This document shows positions 1 to 8,796 of a DNA stretch of 64,000 nt, piece by piece. Positions within the stretch are counted from its first letter, which is position 1; each line of letters starts with the position of its first letter. A program made the position numbers and the translations under genes. Origin of the DNA: Lichenihabitans psoromatis (lineage in GTDB: Bacteria; Pseudomonadota; Alphaproteobacteria; Rhizobiales; Beijerinckiaceae); assembly GCF_004323635.1 (NCBI RefSeq), contig NZ_CP036515.1, forward strand, positions 62,001 to 126,000, read 5' to 3'. The notes below the pieces were generated by a model, which saw only the letters and a list, made by a program, of their open reading frames with translations, ran no database searches and was not told the DNA's origin.

Positions 1-1268
1 AGATTCTCGATCCCGCGCAGCGGCGCTTTCAGATCATGCGAGGCCACATAGGCGAATTGCTCGAGTTCCTCGTTGGATCGCAGCAGATCGCGCGCCTGTT
101 GCGCCAGCCGCCGTTCCATACGCTTGCGATCGGTGATGTCGGTCAGCAGCGTCACGACGCCGAGGACCGTGCCATTGGGGGCGCGATGCGGGCGGTAGAA
201 AGCTTCGATATCCCGGCTCGGTCGCCCGGGGCGAAACAAGCGTTGCTCGAACCGCGTATCCTTGCCGCCGAGCGCGGTTTCGAGTTCGAGGCGCGCGCCG
301 GGAAACGGGGTTGACCCGAACACGTCGATCAAGGGCTTGCCATAGACTTCGGAGACGTCGCCCTGTCCGAGGTCGAAAGTCCGTGAAAATTCGCCGTTGA
401 GAAAGCCGACGCGACGTTTGTTATCGACATAACCGACCATGGCCGGCAGCGTATCGGCTGTGACGCGCAACAGAGACGTCCGGTCGAGTTCGATCAATCC
501 CTTTTTGAACACCTCGACCGCACGGGCCATCTCGCCCACCTCGTTGCGCTGTTTGATACTCGGGACGACGACGTCGAGGTCGCGATGCGTCAGCCGACGC
601 ATCACTTGAGCCAGCAGGACCAGCGGCTGCACGATGAGCCGATTGATCGCGATGCCCATCCCGGCGCAGATCAACAGGGTGATGATTGCGCCGACGACGA
701 GCACGAGCAATGAATTGTGTTTGGCCGCCTCCACCACCGCATTCTGATGGGCGAAGATCTGCTCTTCGCTATCTTGGATCGCCTTCAGTCTCGTCCTGAA
801 CTGGTCGAAGAGCCGTTTCCCGTCACCCTTCATCTCGATCCCGACAGCCTCGTCGCGCGTCGCTGACACCGCCATCTGATGAACGGCGGGCTCGCCGATG
901 TCGGTCTGCCAATGGCGCGCCGCATCTTGGGCCTGGACGAGGAGATCGGTCTCGGTCCGGTTTTCCGTCACGAGACGCTGCAGATCGACCAAGGTCTGGT
1001 CGAGCTCGATGCGACCGGATCGGTATGGTTCGAGGCTGCTATCGTCGCCGGTCAGAAGATACCCGCGCAGCCCGGTTTCCTGGTTCAGCATGGCGACGCG
1101 GAAGGCGTCGAGCGAGGACATGATTTGGCGGGAGCGACCGCGCGCGTCGATCGCCTCGTTCTGTTGGGTTTGAGTCATGTAGAGGGCGAGGCTGCTCAGC
1201 AGCGACACCAGCGCGATCGCGCCGATCGCGCCGCCAAGCGAGCGGTTCAGACCAAACGAATTGGGCAT
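1..1268 (-). CDS. Sensor histidine kinase, CHASE3-HAMP-PAS (partial, C-terminus beyond left edge)
   Basis: Read from an ATG at 1268 leftward, the frame is open to the window edge (about 422 residues visible). It shows an N-terminal membrane segment (about residues 10-30), an extracytoplasmic CHASE3-like helical region (about 38-175), a second hydrophobic segment (about 183-205), a HAMP linker, a PAS domain (about 265-375), and then the beginning of a HisKA domain with the phospho-acceptor motif HDLKAPLRGIENL at the very edge. The ATPase domain and any receiver lie outside. It should be a membrane sensor that autophosphorylates on His; neither the signal nor a partner regulator can be seen here. 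Confidence 0.88.
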   Translation of the reverse strand, partial: MPNSFGLNRSLGGAIGAIALVSLLSSLALYMTQTQQNEAIDARGRSRQIMSSLDAFRVAMLNQETGLRGYLLTGDDSSLEPYRSGRIELDQTLVDLQRLVTENRTETDLLVQAQDAARHWQTDIGEPAVHQMAVSATRDEAVGIEMKGDGKRLFDQFRTRLKAIQDSEEQIFAHQNAVVEAAKHNSLLVLVVGAIITLLICAGMGIAINRLIVQPLVLLAQVMRRLTHRDLDVVVPSIKQRNEVGEMARAVEVFKKGLIELDRTSLLRVTADTLPAMVGYVDNKRRVGFLNGEFSRTFDLGQGDVSEVYGKPLIDVFGSTPFPGARLELETALGGKDTRFEQRLFRPGRPSRDIEAFYRPHRAPNGTVLGVVTLLTDITDRKRMERRLAQQARDLLRSNEELEQFAYVASHDLKAPLRGIEN

Positions 1269-1419
1269 GCGGAGTTCGACCCTTCCATCACCAAGGCGGC
1301 GTAGCGCATAGCATGGATTGCGCGGCACCGCTTCGGTTGCCGCGCTTCGAAACCGCCGTCGCACAAGCGTGAGGCATTCGGTCGGCGCCTGATGGCGCGG
1401 GGCGCCCTATCGGGCCTGA

Positions 1420-1608
1420 TCAGTCGGCTCGCTTGCTGTCCGTCCCGCCGGTCGTGCCGCGTTCCCGCCGGCACCGATCGGAACAATATTTCACCTCGGA
1501 CCAAACCGCCGCCCAAGCTTTGCGCCACGCGAAGGGACGGCCGCATGTGGCGCAAATCTTTTCGGGCAAATCCCCCTTGCGTCGCATTTTCGGCACGTGA
1601 TCCCCCAT
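1420..1608 (-). CDS. DUF2256 small zinc-ribbon-like protein
   Basis: About 62 residues from the ATG at 1608 (an upstream in-frame start at 1632 is possible). It contains paired cysteines, CATCGRPF and [10 protein letters not shown], with conserved WRKAW between them, which is the DUF2256 signature; the cysteines probably bind a metal. It is divergent from the photolyase gene at 1719. DUF2256 proteins are often found beside photolyase/cryptochrome-related genes, which suggests a functional link, but the biochemical role is unknown. Confidence 0.8.
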   Translation of the reverse strand: MGDHVPKMRRKGDLPEKICATCGRPFAWRKAWAAVWSEVKYCSDRCRRERGTTGGTDSKRAD

Positions 1609-1718
1609 CGACGCAGCGACCCGATGCGGCAAATCGCCAAGTCGCTCGTCTCGGCCCGAACCATCGGGCCCCTCTGGTTATATAGAACACAGACGGAACA
1701 GAGACAGGCTGAGGATTG

Positions 1719-3341
1719 ATGGCGCGCGTGAAGGCACCCAGCGAGGGCGGGGCAACAACTCCGATTCCGAAGACGCTTCGCTTCGTCCTCGGCGACCAAG
1801 TGAGCCACGATATCTCCAGCCTGTCCGGTCTCGAAGCGCAGCACGACGTGGTCCTGATGGTCGAGGTGGCGGACGAGACGACATATGTGGGCCACCACAA
1901 GCAGAAAATCGCGTTCATCTTCGCGGCCATGCGGCATTTCGCGGCCGAACTGACCGCCAGCGGCGTAACGGTCGATTACGTCCGGCTCGACGACGCCGCA
2001 AACACGGGGTCGTTCACGGGCGAACTCCGGCGGGCCGTTGCGCGACATGCGCCCCATCGGGTCGTCGTCACCGAGCCCGGCGAGTGGCGCGTGTGGGAGA
2101 TGATGCGCGCCTGGTCGAGCGAATTGGGCCTGCCGGTCACGATTGAGGATGACGATCGCTATTTCTGCTCGCGGGGGCGCTTCGCGCGCTGGGCCGAGGA
2201 TCGCAAATCCTACCGGATGGAGTTCTTCTACCGGGAGATGCGGCGCGAAACCGGGCTGCTGATGCGCGGCGACGAGCCGGAGGGCGACCGGTGGAACTTC
2301 GATACAGAGAACCGCAAGCGGCTGCCGACGACGGTTCACCAACCGAACCGGCGTCGGTTCGAGCCGGATGCGATGACACGCGAGGTGCTCGACCTCGTCG
2401 CCATGCGCTTCTCCCATCATTTCGGCGATCTCGATGGGTTCGGCTGGGCTGTGACGCGAGCCGATGCGCTGGAGGCGCTGGAGCATTTCATCCGCGCGTG
2501 CCTGCCGCTCTATGGCGACTATCAGGATGCCATGAAAGCCGATGAGCCGTTCCTGTTCCACGCGGTCGTGTCGCCCTACCTCAATGCTGGATTGTTGACC
2601 GCGCGGGAGATCTGCGTTGCGGCCGAACGCGCCTACCAGCGTGGCGAAGCTGGTTTGAACGCTGTGGAAGGGTTCATTCGGCAGATCCTTGGCTGGCGCG
2701 AATATATCCGCGGGATCTATTGGCTTCGAATGCCGGGTTATGCGGCCACCAATATGCTTGGCGCGAGCCGTCCGCTGCCATGGTTCTACTGGTCGGGCGA
2801 GACCGATCTGAATTGCATCGCGAACGCGGTCGGTGACACCCGCCGCAACGCCTACGCACATCACATCCAAAGACTGATGGTGACCGGCAATTTCGCGCTT
2901 CTGGCCGGTATCGACCCGCGCCAGGTCGAGGAGTGGTATCTTGCGGTCTACGCCGATGCTTACGAGTGGGTGGAACTGCCCAACGTGCATGGCATGGCAC
3001 TCTTCGCCGACGGCGGCCTGTTGGCGTCCAAGCCCTATATCGCGTCCGGCGCCTACATCGATCGGATGTCCGATTATTGTGGCCCGTGTCGCTACGATCC
3101 GAAGATCAAAAGCGGCCCGAAAGCTTGCCCGTTCAATGCGCTTTACTGGAATTTTCTGATCGAGAACCAGAACCAGCTCGGCAAAAACGCACGGCTCGCC
3201 ATGCCCTATCGGACGTTGGCGCAGATGCGGCCGGAGCGGCGCGACGAGATTGTGCGCGAGGCTGGAGCCTTTTTGGCAGGTTTGTCGTCACAACCGGCCG
3301 AGCCGAGCGCGATGCCGAAGCAGGCTGCGCTCGAATTTTGA
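1719..3341 (+). CDS. FeS bacterial cryptochrome/photolyase (FeS-BCP, (6-4) photolyase-like)
   Basis: A 540-residue member of the deoxyribodipyrimidine photolyase-related family. N-terminal Rossmann-like antenna-binding domain (starting LRFVLGDQVSH) followed by the helical FAD domain. Four cysteines expected for the [4Fe-4S] cluster of FeS-BCP enzymes are present: one in DLNCIANA and three in DYCGPC and KACPF. Members such as Agrobacterium PhrB repair (6-4) photoproducts. The ATG at 1719 is preferred over the TTG three bases upstream because a GAGG sits just before it. It is divergent from the DUF2256 gene. The Ala/Pro-rich C-terminus is not conserved in character. Confidence 0.92.
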   Translation: MARVKAPSEGGATTPIPKTLRFVLGDQVSHDISSLSGLEAQHDVVLMVEVADETTYVGHHKQKIAFIFAAMRHFAAELTASGVTVDYVRLDDAANTGSFTGELRRAVARHAPHRVVVTEPGEWRVWEMMRAWSSELGLPVTIEDDDRYFCSRGRFARWAEDRKSYRMEFFYREMRRETGLLMRGDEPEGDRWNFDTENRKRLPTTVHQPNRRRFEPDAMTREVLDLVAMRFSHHFGDLDGFGWAVTRADALEALEHFIRACLPLYGDYQDAMKADEPFLFHAVVSPYLNAGLLTAREICVAAERAYQRGEAGLNAVEGFIRQILGWREYIRGIYWLRMPGYAATNMLGASRPLPWFYWSGETDLNCIANAVGDTRRNAYAHHIQRLMVTGNFALLAGIDPRQVEEWYLAVYADAYEWVELPNVHGMALFADGGLLASKPYIASGAYIDRMSDYCGPCRYDPKIKSGPKACPFNALYWNFLIENQNQLGKNARLAMPYRTLAQMRPERRDEIVREAGAFLAGLSSQPAEPSAMPKQAALEF

Positions 3342-3366
3342 CATGTCTCTTTGCTGCGACCAGTCG

Positions 3367-3402
3367 AAAAAAAGGGCGATGCTGCATCCGGCAGCATCGC
3401 CC
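3367..3402 (-). terminator. Rho-independent terminator of the DUF892 gene
   Basis: A perfect 12-bp inverted repeat (GGGCGATGCTGC at 3374-3385 and its complement at 3391-3402) with a 5-nt loop. On the minus strand it is followed by seven T residues (3373-3367). It lies just downstream of the DUF892 stop and between convergent genes; on the plus strand there is no T-run, so it mainly serves the minus-strand gene. Confidence 0.85.
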
Positions 3403-3422
3403 GGATACCGGGTCGACGAAGA

Positions 3423-4049
3423 CTAACCCTTGGCTTTAGCCTTGGCCGGCTTCTTGGCAGGTGCTTTCCCGCCGTCGTCGGATTTCGCGAGCTTTGCATT
3501 GGCTTCGCGATCTTCCGACTTCTCCTTGGACTCGCTCTCGTCGTCTTCCTCGCCTTCGCCCGCAGCCGCATTGGCGATCGTCTCGGCGAGTTGCGACAGC
3601 GTCTCGTCGGCAGCTTTCTCTTCCTGCAACGTTTCGTCGAGCAACTTCGCCGCGTTGTCGTGGCCGAGTTGCATCGCCCAGCTCTTCAACGTGCCATAGC
3701 GCGCGATCTCGTAATGTTCGACCGCCTGCGCGCAGCCGATCAGAACCGCGTCACCTGCCGGCGTGCCACCGAAATCCTCGAGGTCTTCCTGCATTTCGCT
3801 GACGATGCCCTGCATGGCCTCGCAGGTCTTGGCGCGTGCGGCCTTGCCGATAATCTCGAAGACTTGCTCGAGGCGTTCGACGTGGTGACCGCTTTCGTCG
3901 CGATGGTGTTCGAAGGCGGCTTTCAGTTCGGGAGCCTTGGCGGCCTTGGCCGATTTCGTGAGCGCGCGAACCGATTGCTTCTCAGCGAAATAAACGTCCT
4001 TCAAGGTCTCGTAGAAGGCGTCGGTCAGTGTCTTGTCTTTAGAAGCCAT
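3423..4049 (-). CDS. DUF892 (YciE/YciF-like) ferritin-like protein
   Basis: About 208 residues from the ATG at 4049 (GGGGTG ribosome site just upstream; longer in-frame starts look like non-coding upstream sequence). The first 160 residues form the helical DUF892 domain with metal-ligand-like residues (DVYFAEKQ, EHHRDESGHHVERL, EHYEIARYG). The last ~45 residues are an acidic then Lys/Ala-rich low-complexity tail, unusual next to the compact fold. DUF892 proteins are linked to general stress responses. Followed by a strong terminator, so probably monocistronic. Confidence 0.88.
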   Translation of the reverse strand: MASKDKTLTDAFYETLKDVYFAEKQSVRALTKSAKAAKAPELKAAFEHHRDESGHHVERLEQVFEIIGKAARAKTCEAMQGIVSEMQEDLEDFGGTPAGDAVLIGCAQAVEHYEIARYGTLKSWAMQLGHDNAAKLLDETLQEEKAADETLSQLAETIANAAAGEGEEDDESESKEKSEDREANAKLAKSDDGGKAPAKKPAKAKAKG

Positions 4050-4423
4050 GGTGCACCCCGGTATTCGACCGCGCGGAACTGAGTGGTCGTGCTGCGCGAA
4101 CGCCACGCGTCGCAACATAGTTTCGTCGTTATGACGTTGACGACAAACAATGCAGCGAGGGCCGCCTCCGCCGGAGCAGGCGGCATCAACCCGCCAGGCT
4201 CATGTCGCTCTCGTCCGCCTGCCGCAGCGATCAGCGTTGTCTCGACAATCCAAAACAAGATTTGAAACCGCAACGTCGATGCCGCGTGGATTCGATGTTG
4301 TCCGCGTCAAAGTCGTGGAGCCGGTCGTTGAGTGGACCAGCCGCGTTTTGCGATGAGAACTTTTATCACCGTGATGAAGTTGACCTCGGGCGGGTCGTGG
4401 AGAGCAATTGTGAAGGTGGGAAC
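4050..4423. other. Intergenic region without a convincing gene
   Basis: Between divergent DUF892 and the Cys-rich peptide gene. Short open frames here lack coding character. The right end, rich in A/T around 4350-4385, probably holds the promoter of the 4424 gene, but no clear -35/-10 pair was assigned. Confidence 0.4.
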
Positions 4424-4675
4424 ATGCTGAATCAAGCGATGATATATACGGGATTGGTCGTTGCTTTGGCTCAGCCGGCTTATGCGGAGATCAGTAAATA
4501 CAACATAACCGACGCAGAAAAAGCCGCTTGTCACGACGATGTGATGGCCTTTTGCAGCGAAGCCTTTCCGGATGAAGACAAGATACTGGCTTGCATGAAA
4601 GTGAATAAAGCAAATCTGACGACAAGTTGCAGAACGGTCTTCAATGCCGGAATGAAGCGCCGCCACCTCGACTAA
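4424..4675 (+). CDS. Secreted small Cys-rich repeat protein
   Basis: 83 residues from an ATG with a GAAGGTGGG ribosome site. A signal peptide (residues 1-21, ending PAYA) is followed by a compact domain with four cysteines in the order ACHDDVMAFC, LACMKVNKANLTTSC. This matches the Cys-rich repeat seen in the Golgi glycoprotein-1 family and in many small proteobacterial exported proteins. It is likely to be periplasmic and disulfide-bonded. Function unknown; no operon partner is obvious, since the next gene starts 71 bp downstream. Confidence 0.72.
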   Translation: MLNQAMIYTGLVVALAQPAYAEISKYNITDAEKAACHDDVMAFCSEAFPDEDKILACMKVNKANLTTSCRTVFNAGMKRRHLD

Positions 4676-4746
4676 GTCATGTCAAGCCGTGGCTTGAAGT
4701 GGGTCATGTTCGGGAACATTCTCACGACCTGCCACCTTGGATCGCG

Positions 4747-5094
4747 ATGCCGATACACGTGACCTTTCGTTTGGATTTCGACGACGAGCGTCGCCTCGGC
4801 CCAGGCAAAATCGCCTTGCTCGAAGCCATTCAAACCTCGGGGTCGATCGCTGCTGCCGGTCGACGTTTCGGGATGGCCTATCGTCGGGCGTGGCTCCTCA
4901 CGGATGAACTCAACCGCATGTTTGCCGACCCCTTGGTTTTGACGCGAGGCGGCGGCCGGAATGGAGGAGGCGCGATCTTGACGCCCCTCGGCGAAGAGAT
5001 CGTCGCAGCCTATCGCGAGGCGGAGCGCAAAATCAGGCAAGCAACGACGGTCGAGGTCGATCGCTTCGAACGTGCGCTCGTCAAACGCTCCTGA
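4747..5094 (+). CDS. ModE-type winged-helix transcriptional regulator (HTH only)
   Basis: 115 residues from the ATG at 4747. It matches the N-terminal LysR-like winged helix of ModE: LGPGKIALLEAIQTSGSI, then AGRRFGMAYRRAW (recognition helix) and the wing TRGGGRNGGGAILT. It ends after the dimerisation helix and has no C-terminal molybdate-binding (MOP) domain, as in many alphaproteobacterial homologues. No modABC genes are nearby, although a molybdenum-dependent sulfite-oxidase-like enzyme is encoded at 30.6 kb. The ligand, if any, is unknown. Confidence 0.82.
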   Translation: MPIHVTFRLDFDDERRLGPGKIALLEAIQTSGSIAAAGRRFGMAYRRAWLLTDELNRMFADPLVLTRGGGRNGGGAILTPLGEEIVAAYREAERKIRQATTVEVDRFERALVKRS

Positions 5095-5109
5095 CGCCTC
5101 GCGGATCCT

Positions 5110-5316
5110 CTAATGGCCGGCCGGGCTTGCGACGGTGTAACCCGCCGCCTCGATCGCGGCCGTGATGTCGGCGGGGGGCCGGTCCGTCTCGATCGAAACG
5201 ATGTGGCTCGATAGGTCGACGACCACGACGGCAGCGGAATCGGTGGCTTTGACGGCCCGCTCGATCGTCGAGACGCAATGATCGCAGCTCATGTCGGGTA
5301 CGTTCAGCGTCAGCAT
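5110..5316 (-). CDS. copZ: Copper chaperone CopZ (heavy-metal-associated domain)
   Basis: A 68-residue single HMA domain with the metal-binding motif MSCDHC near the N-terminus and the usual beta-alpha-beta-beta-alpha-beta pattern. It would carry Cu(I) in the cytoplasm to CopA. It is divergent from copA; the intervening 232 bp contains a CueR-type operator facing copA. Confidence 0.88.
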   Translation of the reverse strand: MLTLNVPDMSCDHCVSTIERAVKATDSAAVVVVDLSSHIVSIETDRPPADITAAIEAAGYTVASPAGH

Positions 5317-5426
5317 TGTGGCTCCTGGGTGTTGCGCGCCATCCAGGCACGTGTGGCCTCGATGGTGCGGGGTGCTCAGGGTGGAGAGTCAAGAGGCTCG
5401 ATCAATCAGGACAACCGAGCCACCCC

Positions 5427-5457
5427 TTGACCTTCCCATCATGGGAAGCACCATATG
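5427..5457 (+). promoter_or_regulatory. CueR/MerR-type promoter-operator of copA
   Basis: A -35 hexamer TTGACC (5427-5432) and a -10 CATATG (5452-5457) are separated by 19 bp, the overlong spacer typical of MerR-family promoters. The spacer carries a perfect 8-bp dyad (CTTCCCAT / ATGGGAAG, 5432-5448), which resembles the CueR box. It lies about 90 bp before the copA ATG; the cueR gene is the last gene of the same transcript. Confidence 0.78.
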
Positions 5458-5548
5458 GAGCGTGTCGGACACCCTCGCTTCTTGCGGGCGACGGATCGAA
5501 GGCCGAGCCATCGGCCGATCAGCCCATGTCCGACACGAAAGGACGCTC

Positions 5549-7837
5549 ATGCGCCTTGCCATCGATGGAATGAGTTGCGCCTCCTGTGTCGGGCGCGTCC
5601 AGAAGGCCCTTGCGGCGACGCCAGGGGTTGCATCAGCCGCGGTCAATCTCGCGACCGAGCAGGCTGAGATAACCTTTGTGGCTGATCCTGATCCCGCAGC
5701 GCTGCTGGCGGCCGTTAAGCGTGCCGGATATGACGCCCGCGTGCTCGCATCGGGCGAGACGGATGACGTTGGGGAGACCACTCGCAAGGCGGAGCGCGAG
5801 GCGCTCGGGCGCCGGCTCGCTATCGCGATCGCCCTCACGCTTCCGGTTTTTCTGGTCGAAATGGGGTCGCATCTGTTCCCGGCGTTTCACCGGTGGATCA
5901 TGGCAACAATGGGCGACTGGAACTGGCGCATCCAGTTCGTGTTGATCACGGCGCTTTTGGCCGGGCCCGGCCGACATTTCTTCCGCACCGGCCTGTCGGC
6001 CTTGCTGCGCGGCGCGCCTGACATGAACGCGCTGGTGGCGATCGGCGCCGGGGCCGCCTGGGCCTTTTCGACGGTTGCGACCTTTGCGCCGGGAGCGCTG
6101 CCGGCCGGAACCGCCCATGTCTATTTCGAGGCCGCGGGCGTTATCGTCACGCTGATCCTGCTTGGCCGCTCTCTCGAAGCCCGCGCCAAGGGGCAAACCG
6201 GCACCGCCATCCGGAAATTGGTGGGGCTGCAGGTCAAGACCGCGCATGTCATGCGGAACGGCATCGCCACCGATGTCGCAATCGCGGACGTGCGGGTCGG
6301 CGATATCGTGATGGTCCGCCCCGGCGAGCGCCTTCCGGTCGATGGCGAGGTCGTTGAAGGCTCGTCCTCGATCGATCAATCCGCCATCACGGGTGAACCC
6401 ACCCTGGTCCGGAAACGCGTCGGCGATGCGGTGGTTGGCGGCACGATCAACAAGGCCGGATCGCTCACGTTCCGTGTCACCCATGTCGGTCGCGATACCG
6501 TTCTGGCCGGCATCGTCCGCATGGTGCAGAACGCGCAGGGATCACGGCTGCCGATCGAGGCGACGGTGGATCGCGTGACCGCCTGGTTCGTGCCCGCCGT
6601 GCTCGTCGCCGCGCTCGTGACCTTCGCGATCTGGATGGTGGTCGGCCCGGCTCCTGCCCTGCCGCTGGCGCTCGTCAACGCCGTCGCGGTGCTGATCATC
6701 GCCTGCCCATGCGCCATGGGCCTTGCCACCCCGACCTCCATCACGGTGGCGATCGGCCGAGCGGCCGGATTGGGCGTGCTGTTCCGCCGTGGCGACGTGC
6801 TGCAAACGTTGCGCGACGTCACGATCGTGGCGTTCGACAAGACTGGAACGCTGACGGTCGGGCGATCGACGCTGACCGACCTGACGGTTGCGCCGGGGTT
6901 CGAGGAGAATGACGTGCTGACGCTCGCGGCATCCGTGGAAGCCCGGTCCGAACATGCGACGGCAGGCGCGGTCGTGGCAGCCGCCGTCGACCGGCATCTC
7001 GCCCTGGAGCCTGTCGAGGATTTCGAAGTCGCGACGGGCGCGGGCGTGTCGGCGATCTGCCGTGGCCACCGCATCGACATTGGTTCGGCTCGCCACATGA
7101 TCGCGCTCGGGATCGAGACCGGAAGCTTTGCAACGGCGGCAGAACGGCTCAGCCGGAACGGTCGATCACCCCTGTTCTTCGCGATCGATGGGCGCGGCGC
7201 GGCGGTCGGCGCGATTGCCGACGAGATCAAGCCGACCTCAGCGGCGGCGGTGTCGGCGCTGCAGACCTTGGGTCTCGAGGTCGTGATGATCACGGGCGAC
7301 AATCGCCAGACCGCCGAGGCCGTCGGGGGTTGGCTCGGCCTTGCGCGCGTGGTGGCCGAGGTCCTCCCGGCCGGCAAGGTGGACGCCATTGCGGCGATGA
7401 AACGCGACGGCGGTCGCGTCTGCTTCGTCGGAGACGGCATCAATGACGCGCCCGCCCTCGCCACGGCGGATGTCGGGATCGCGATCGGAACCGGAACCGA
7501 TATCGCGATCGAGAGCGCCGATATCGTGTTGATGTCCGGCAATCTGCAGGGGGTCGTCAACGCGATCGCGCTGTCCAAGGCCACGATGACGAACATCCAC
7601 CAGAATCTCTTCTGGGCGTTCGCCTATAATATCGTGCTGATCCCGATCGCGGCCGGTGCGCTCTACGGAATCGATGGAACCTTGCTGTCACCCATGCTGG
7701 CGGCCGGCGCGATGGCGATGTCGAGCCTCTTCGTGCTCGGGAATGCGCTGCGGCTTCGGCGGTTCAAGCCACCGGTGCCAAAGCCAGCGACCGCGTCGGC
7801 GCAACAGCGGGCAGTGCAGGAAAGGAGCCTCGCATGA
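5549..7837 (+). CDS. copA: Cu(I)-exporting P1B-type ATPase CopA
   Basis: 762 residues. One N-terminal HMA domain with GMSCASC, eight predicted membrane segments, TGE phosphatase motif (AITGEP), the CPC transport motif ([13 protein letters not shown]), DKTGT phosphorylation loop, GDGINDAP hinge, and C-terminal YN and MSS motifs in the last two helices. The nucleotide-domain motif, normally SEHP, reads SEHA here. It pumps cytoplasmic Cu(I) out. The ATG at 5549 follows an AAAGGA site and begins exactly at the HMA domain; longer in-frame starts run through the promoter. Overlaps cueR by ATGA. Confidence 0.95.
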   Translation: MRLAIDGMSCASCVGRVQKALAATPGVASAAVNLATEQAEITFVADPDPAALLAAVKRAGYDARVLASGETDDVGETTRKAEREALGRRLAIAIALTLPVFLVEMGSHLFPAFHRWIMATMGDWNWRIQFVLITALLAGPGRHFFRTGLSALLRGAPDMNALVAIGAGAAWAFSTVATFAPGALPAGTAHVYFEAAGVIVTLILLGRSLEARAKGQTGTAIRKLVGLQVKTAHVMRNGIATDVAIADVRVGDIVMVRPGERLPVDGEVVEGSSSIDQSAITGEPTLVRKRVGDAVVGGTINKAGSLTFRVTHVGRDTVLAGIVRMVQNAQGSRLPIEATVDRVTAWFVPAVLVAALVTFAIWMVVGPAPALPLALVNAVAVLIIACPCAMGLATPTSITVAIGRAAGLGVLFRRGDVLQTLRDVTIVAFDKTGTLTVGRSTLTDLTVAPGFEENDVLTLAASVEARSEHATAGAVVAAAVDRHLALEPVEDFEVATGAGVSAICRGHRIDIGSARHMIALGIETGSFATAAERLSRNGRSPLFFAIDGRGAAVGAIADEIKPTSAAAVSALQTLGLEVVMITGDNRQTAEAVGGWLGLARVVAEVLPAGKVDAIAAMKRDGGRVCFVGDGINDAPALATADVGIAIGTGTDIAIESADIVLMSGNLQGVVNAIALSKATMTNIHQNLFWAFAYNIVLIPIAAGALYGIDGTLLSPMLAAGAMAMSSLFVLGNALRLRRFKPPVPKPATASAQQRAVQERSLA

Positions 7838-8280
7838 ATATCGGAGAAGCCTCCAAAGCATCCGGCGTGTCGGCCAAGATGATCCGGTACTATGAGTCGA
7901 TCGGTCTCATTCCAGGCATCATGCGAACGCATGCGGGTTATCGGGTCTATGGCGAGAGCGACGTTCATACGCTTCGGTTCATTCGTCGATCGCGCGATCT
8001 TGGATTTTCAGTCCCGGATATGACGCGGCTGCTGAAGCTGTGGAGCGACGGCTCCCGCGCCAGTTCCGACGTCAAGCAGATCGCGCTTCAGCACATCGCG
8101 ACGATCGAGGCCAAAATGCGCGAGCTGCAGGAGATGGCCGACACGTTGCGCCATCTGGCAGACCATTGCCATGGCGATGACCGCCCAAACTGCCCGATCA
8201 TCGACGGGCTCGCGGCGGGTTTGACGTCGCCGCCCCGCCCAACGACCCCGCGTCGTCGGGCGGAGCATCGCGGTGTTTAA
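7834..8280 (+). CDS. cueR: CueR-type MerR-family copper regulator
   Basis: 148 residues: N-terminal MerR winged helix ([20 protein letters not shown]), a long dimerisation helix, and a C-terminal metal loop [11 protein letters not shown] with two cysteines spaced as in CueR/HmrR. It senses Cu(I) and activates copA from the overlong-spacer promoter at 5427. Translation is coupled to copA by a 4-bp ATGA overlap, so induction should also raise regulator levels. Confidence 0.9.
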   Translation: MNIGEASKASGVSAKMIRYYESIGLIPGIMRTHAGYRVYGESDVHTLRFIRRSRDLGFSVPDMTRLLKLWSDGSRASSDVKQIALQHIATIEAKMRELQEMADTLRHLADHCHGDDRPNCPIIDGLAAGLTSPPRPTTPRRRAEHRGV

Positions 8281-8286
8281 ACCGCG
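8269..8286. terminator. Possible shared hairpin between convergent genes
   Basis: A 6-bp stem (CGCGGT / ACCGCG) with a 6-nt loop spans the cueR stop codon and lies before the end of the convergent small gene at 8305. There is no T-run on either strand, so intrinsic termination is uncertain. Confidence 0.3.
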
Positions 8287-8304
8287 GTGGCGTGTTTCGA
8301 TCTC

Positions 8305-8565
8305 TTAGTGGTGGCGGTGATGGCGGTGGTGGCGCATGGGCTTCATGCCGCGCGACCCCGTTGTACTCGTGCCGACGCCTGACCCGCTCATCCCCTTAGC
8401 GACCGCACCTGGGACGCCTGTGCCGCTGCCGGGCGCACCCGAACCACCCTGTTCCGCGCCACCGCCCGATCCGCCGCCCGAGGCGGGCTGCTGAGCCATG
8501 AGCGGCGTTGCCACGAAGAGAAGGCCGATCGAAGCGGCACCGAGTATTGTCGCGAAAGATTTCAT
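8305..8565 (-). CDS. Secreted Gly/Ser-rich peptide with His-rich tail
   Basis: 86 residues. A signal peptide (about 1-24, ending PLMAQ) precedes a low-complexity Gly/Ser stretch and a C-terminal basic, His-rich tail (RHHRHHRHH). There is no recognised domain. The His cluster could bind metal, and the position right after the copA-cueR operon (convergent) hints at copper handling, but this is inference. Confidence 0.6.
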   Translation of the reverse strand: MKSFATILGAASIGLLFVATPLMAQQPASGGGSGGGAEQGGSGAPGSGTGVPGAVAKGMSGSGVGTSTTGSRGMKPMRHHRHHRHH

Positions 8566-8796
8566 TCAATTATCCTTTGATTGCCTTCGTCCTGCCTCGC
8601 CAGACGGCAAGCCAGAGCAGCGGTGGGGGCTAACGCAACACATCGATCTTCGTTGCCTGCTCGCACCGCGCGCGATGACGCATCGTCGCTGCGAACGCGG
8701 CTTGACAGGCCTTCCGGGCTAGCTTCCACTCAGGTTTGCCGGACGCAAAGATCCTGGCGCAAGCACAAGCCGACAGGCTTGCGCGGGAGGTCAGCC

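Noticed and set aside
1491..2990. Long minus-strand open frame (499 codons)
   Set aside because: Antisense of the photolyase gene, whose family motifs are unmistakable; the translated sequence has no domain character.
5291..5548. N-terminal extension of CopA
   Set aside because: It would run through the CueR-type promoter; the ATG at 5549 has a ribosome site and begins at the HMA domain.
6376..7596. Minus-strand open frame of 406 codons
   Set aside because: Antisense of copA in GC-rich DNA; Ser/Arg/Pro/Thr-rich with no motif.
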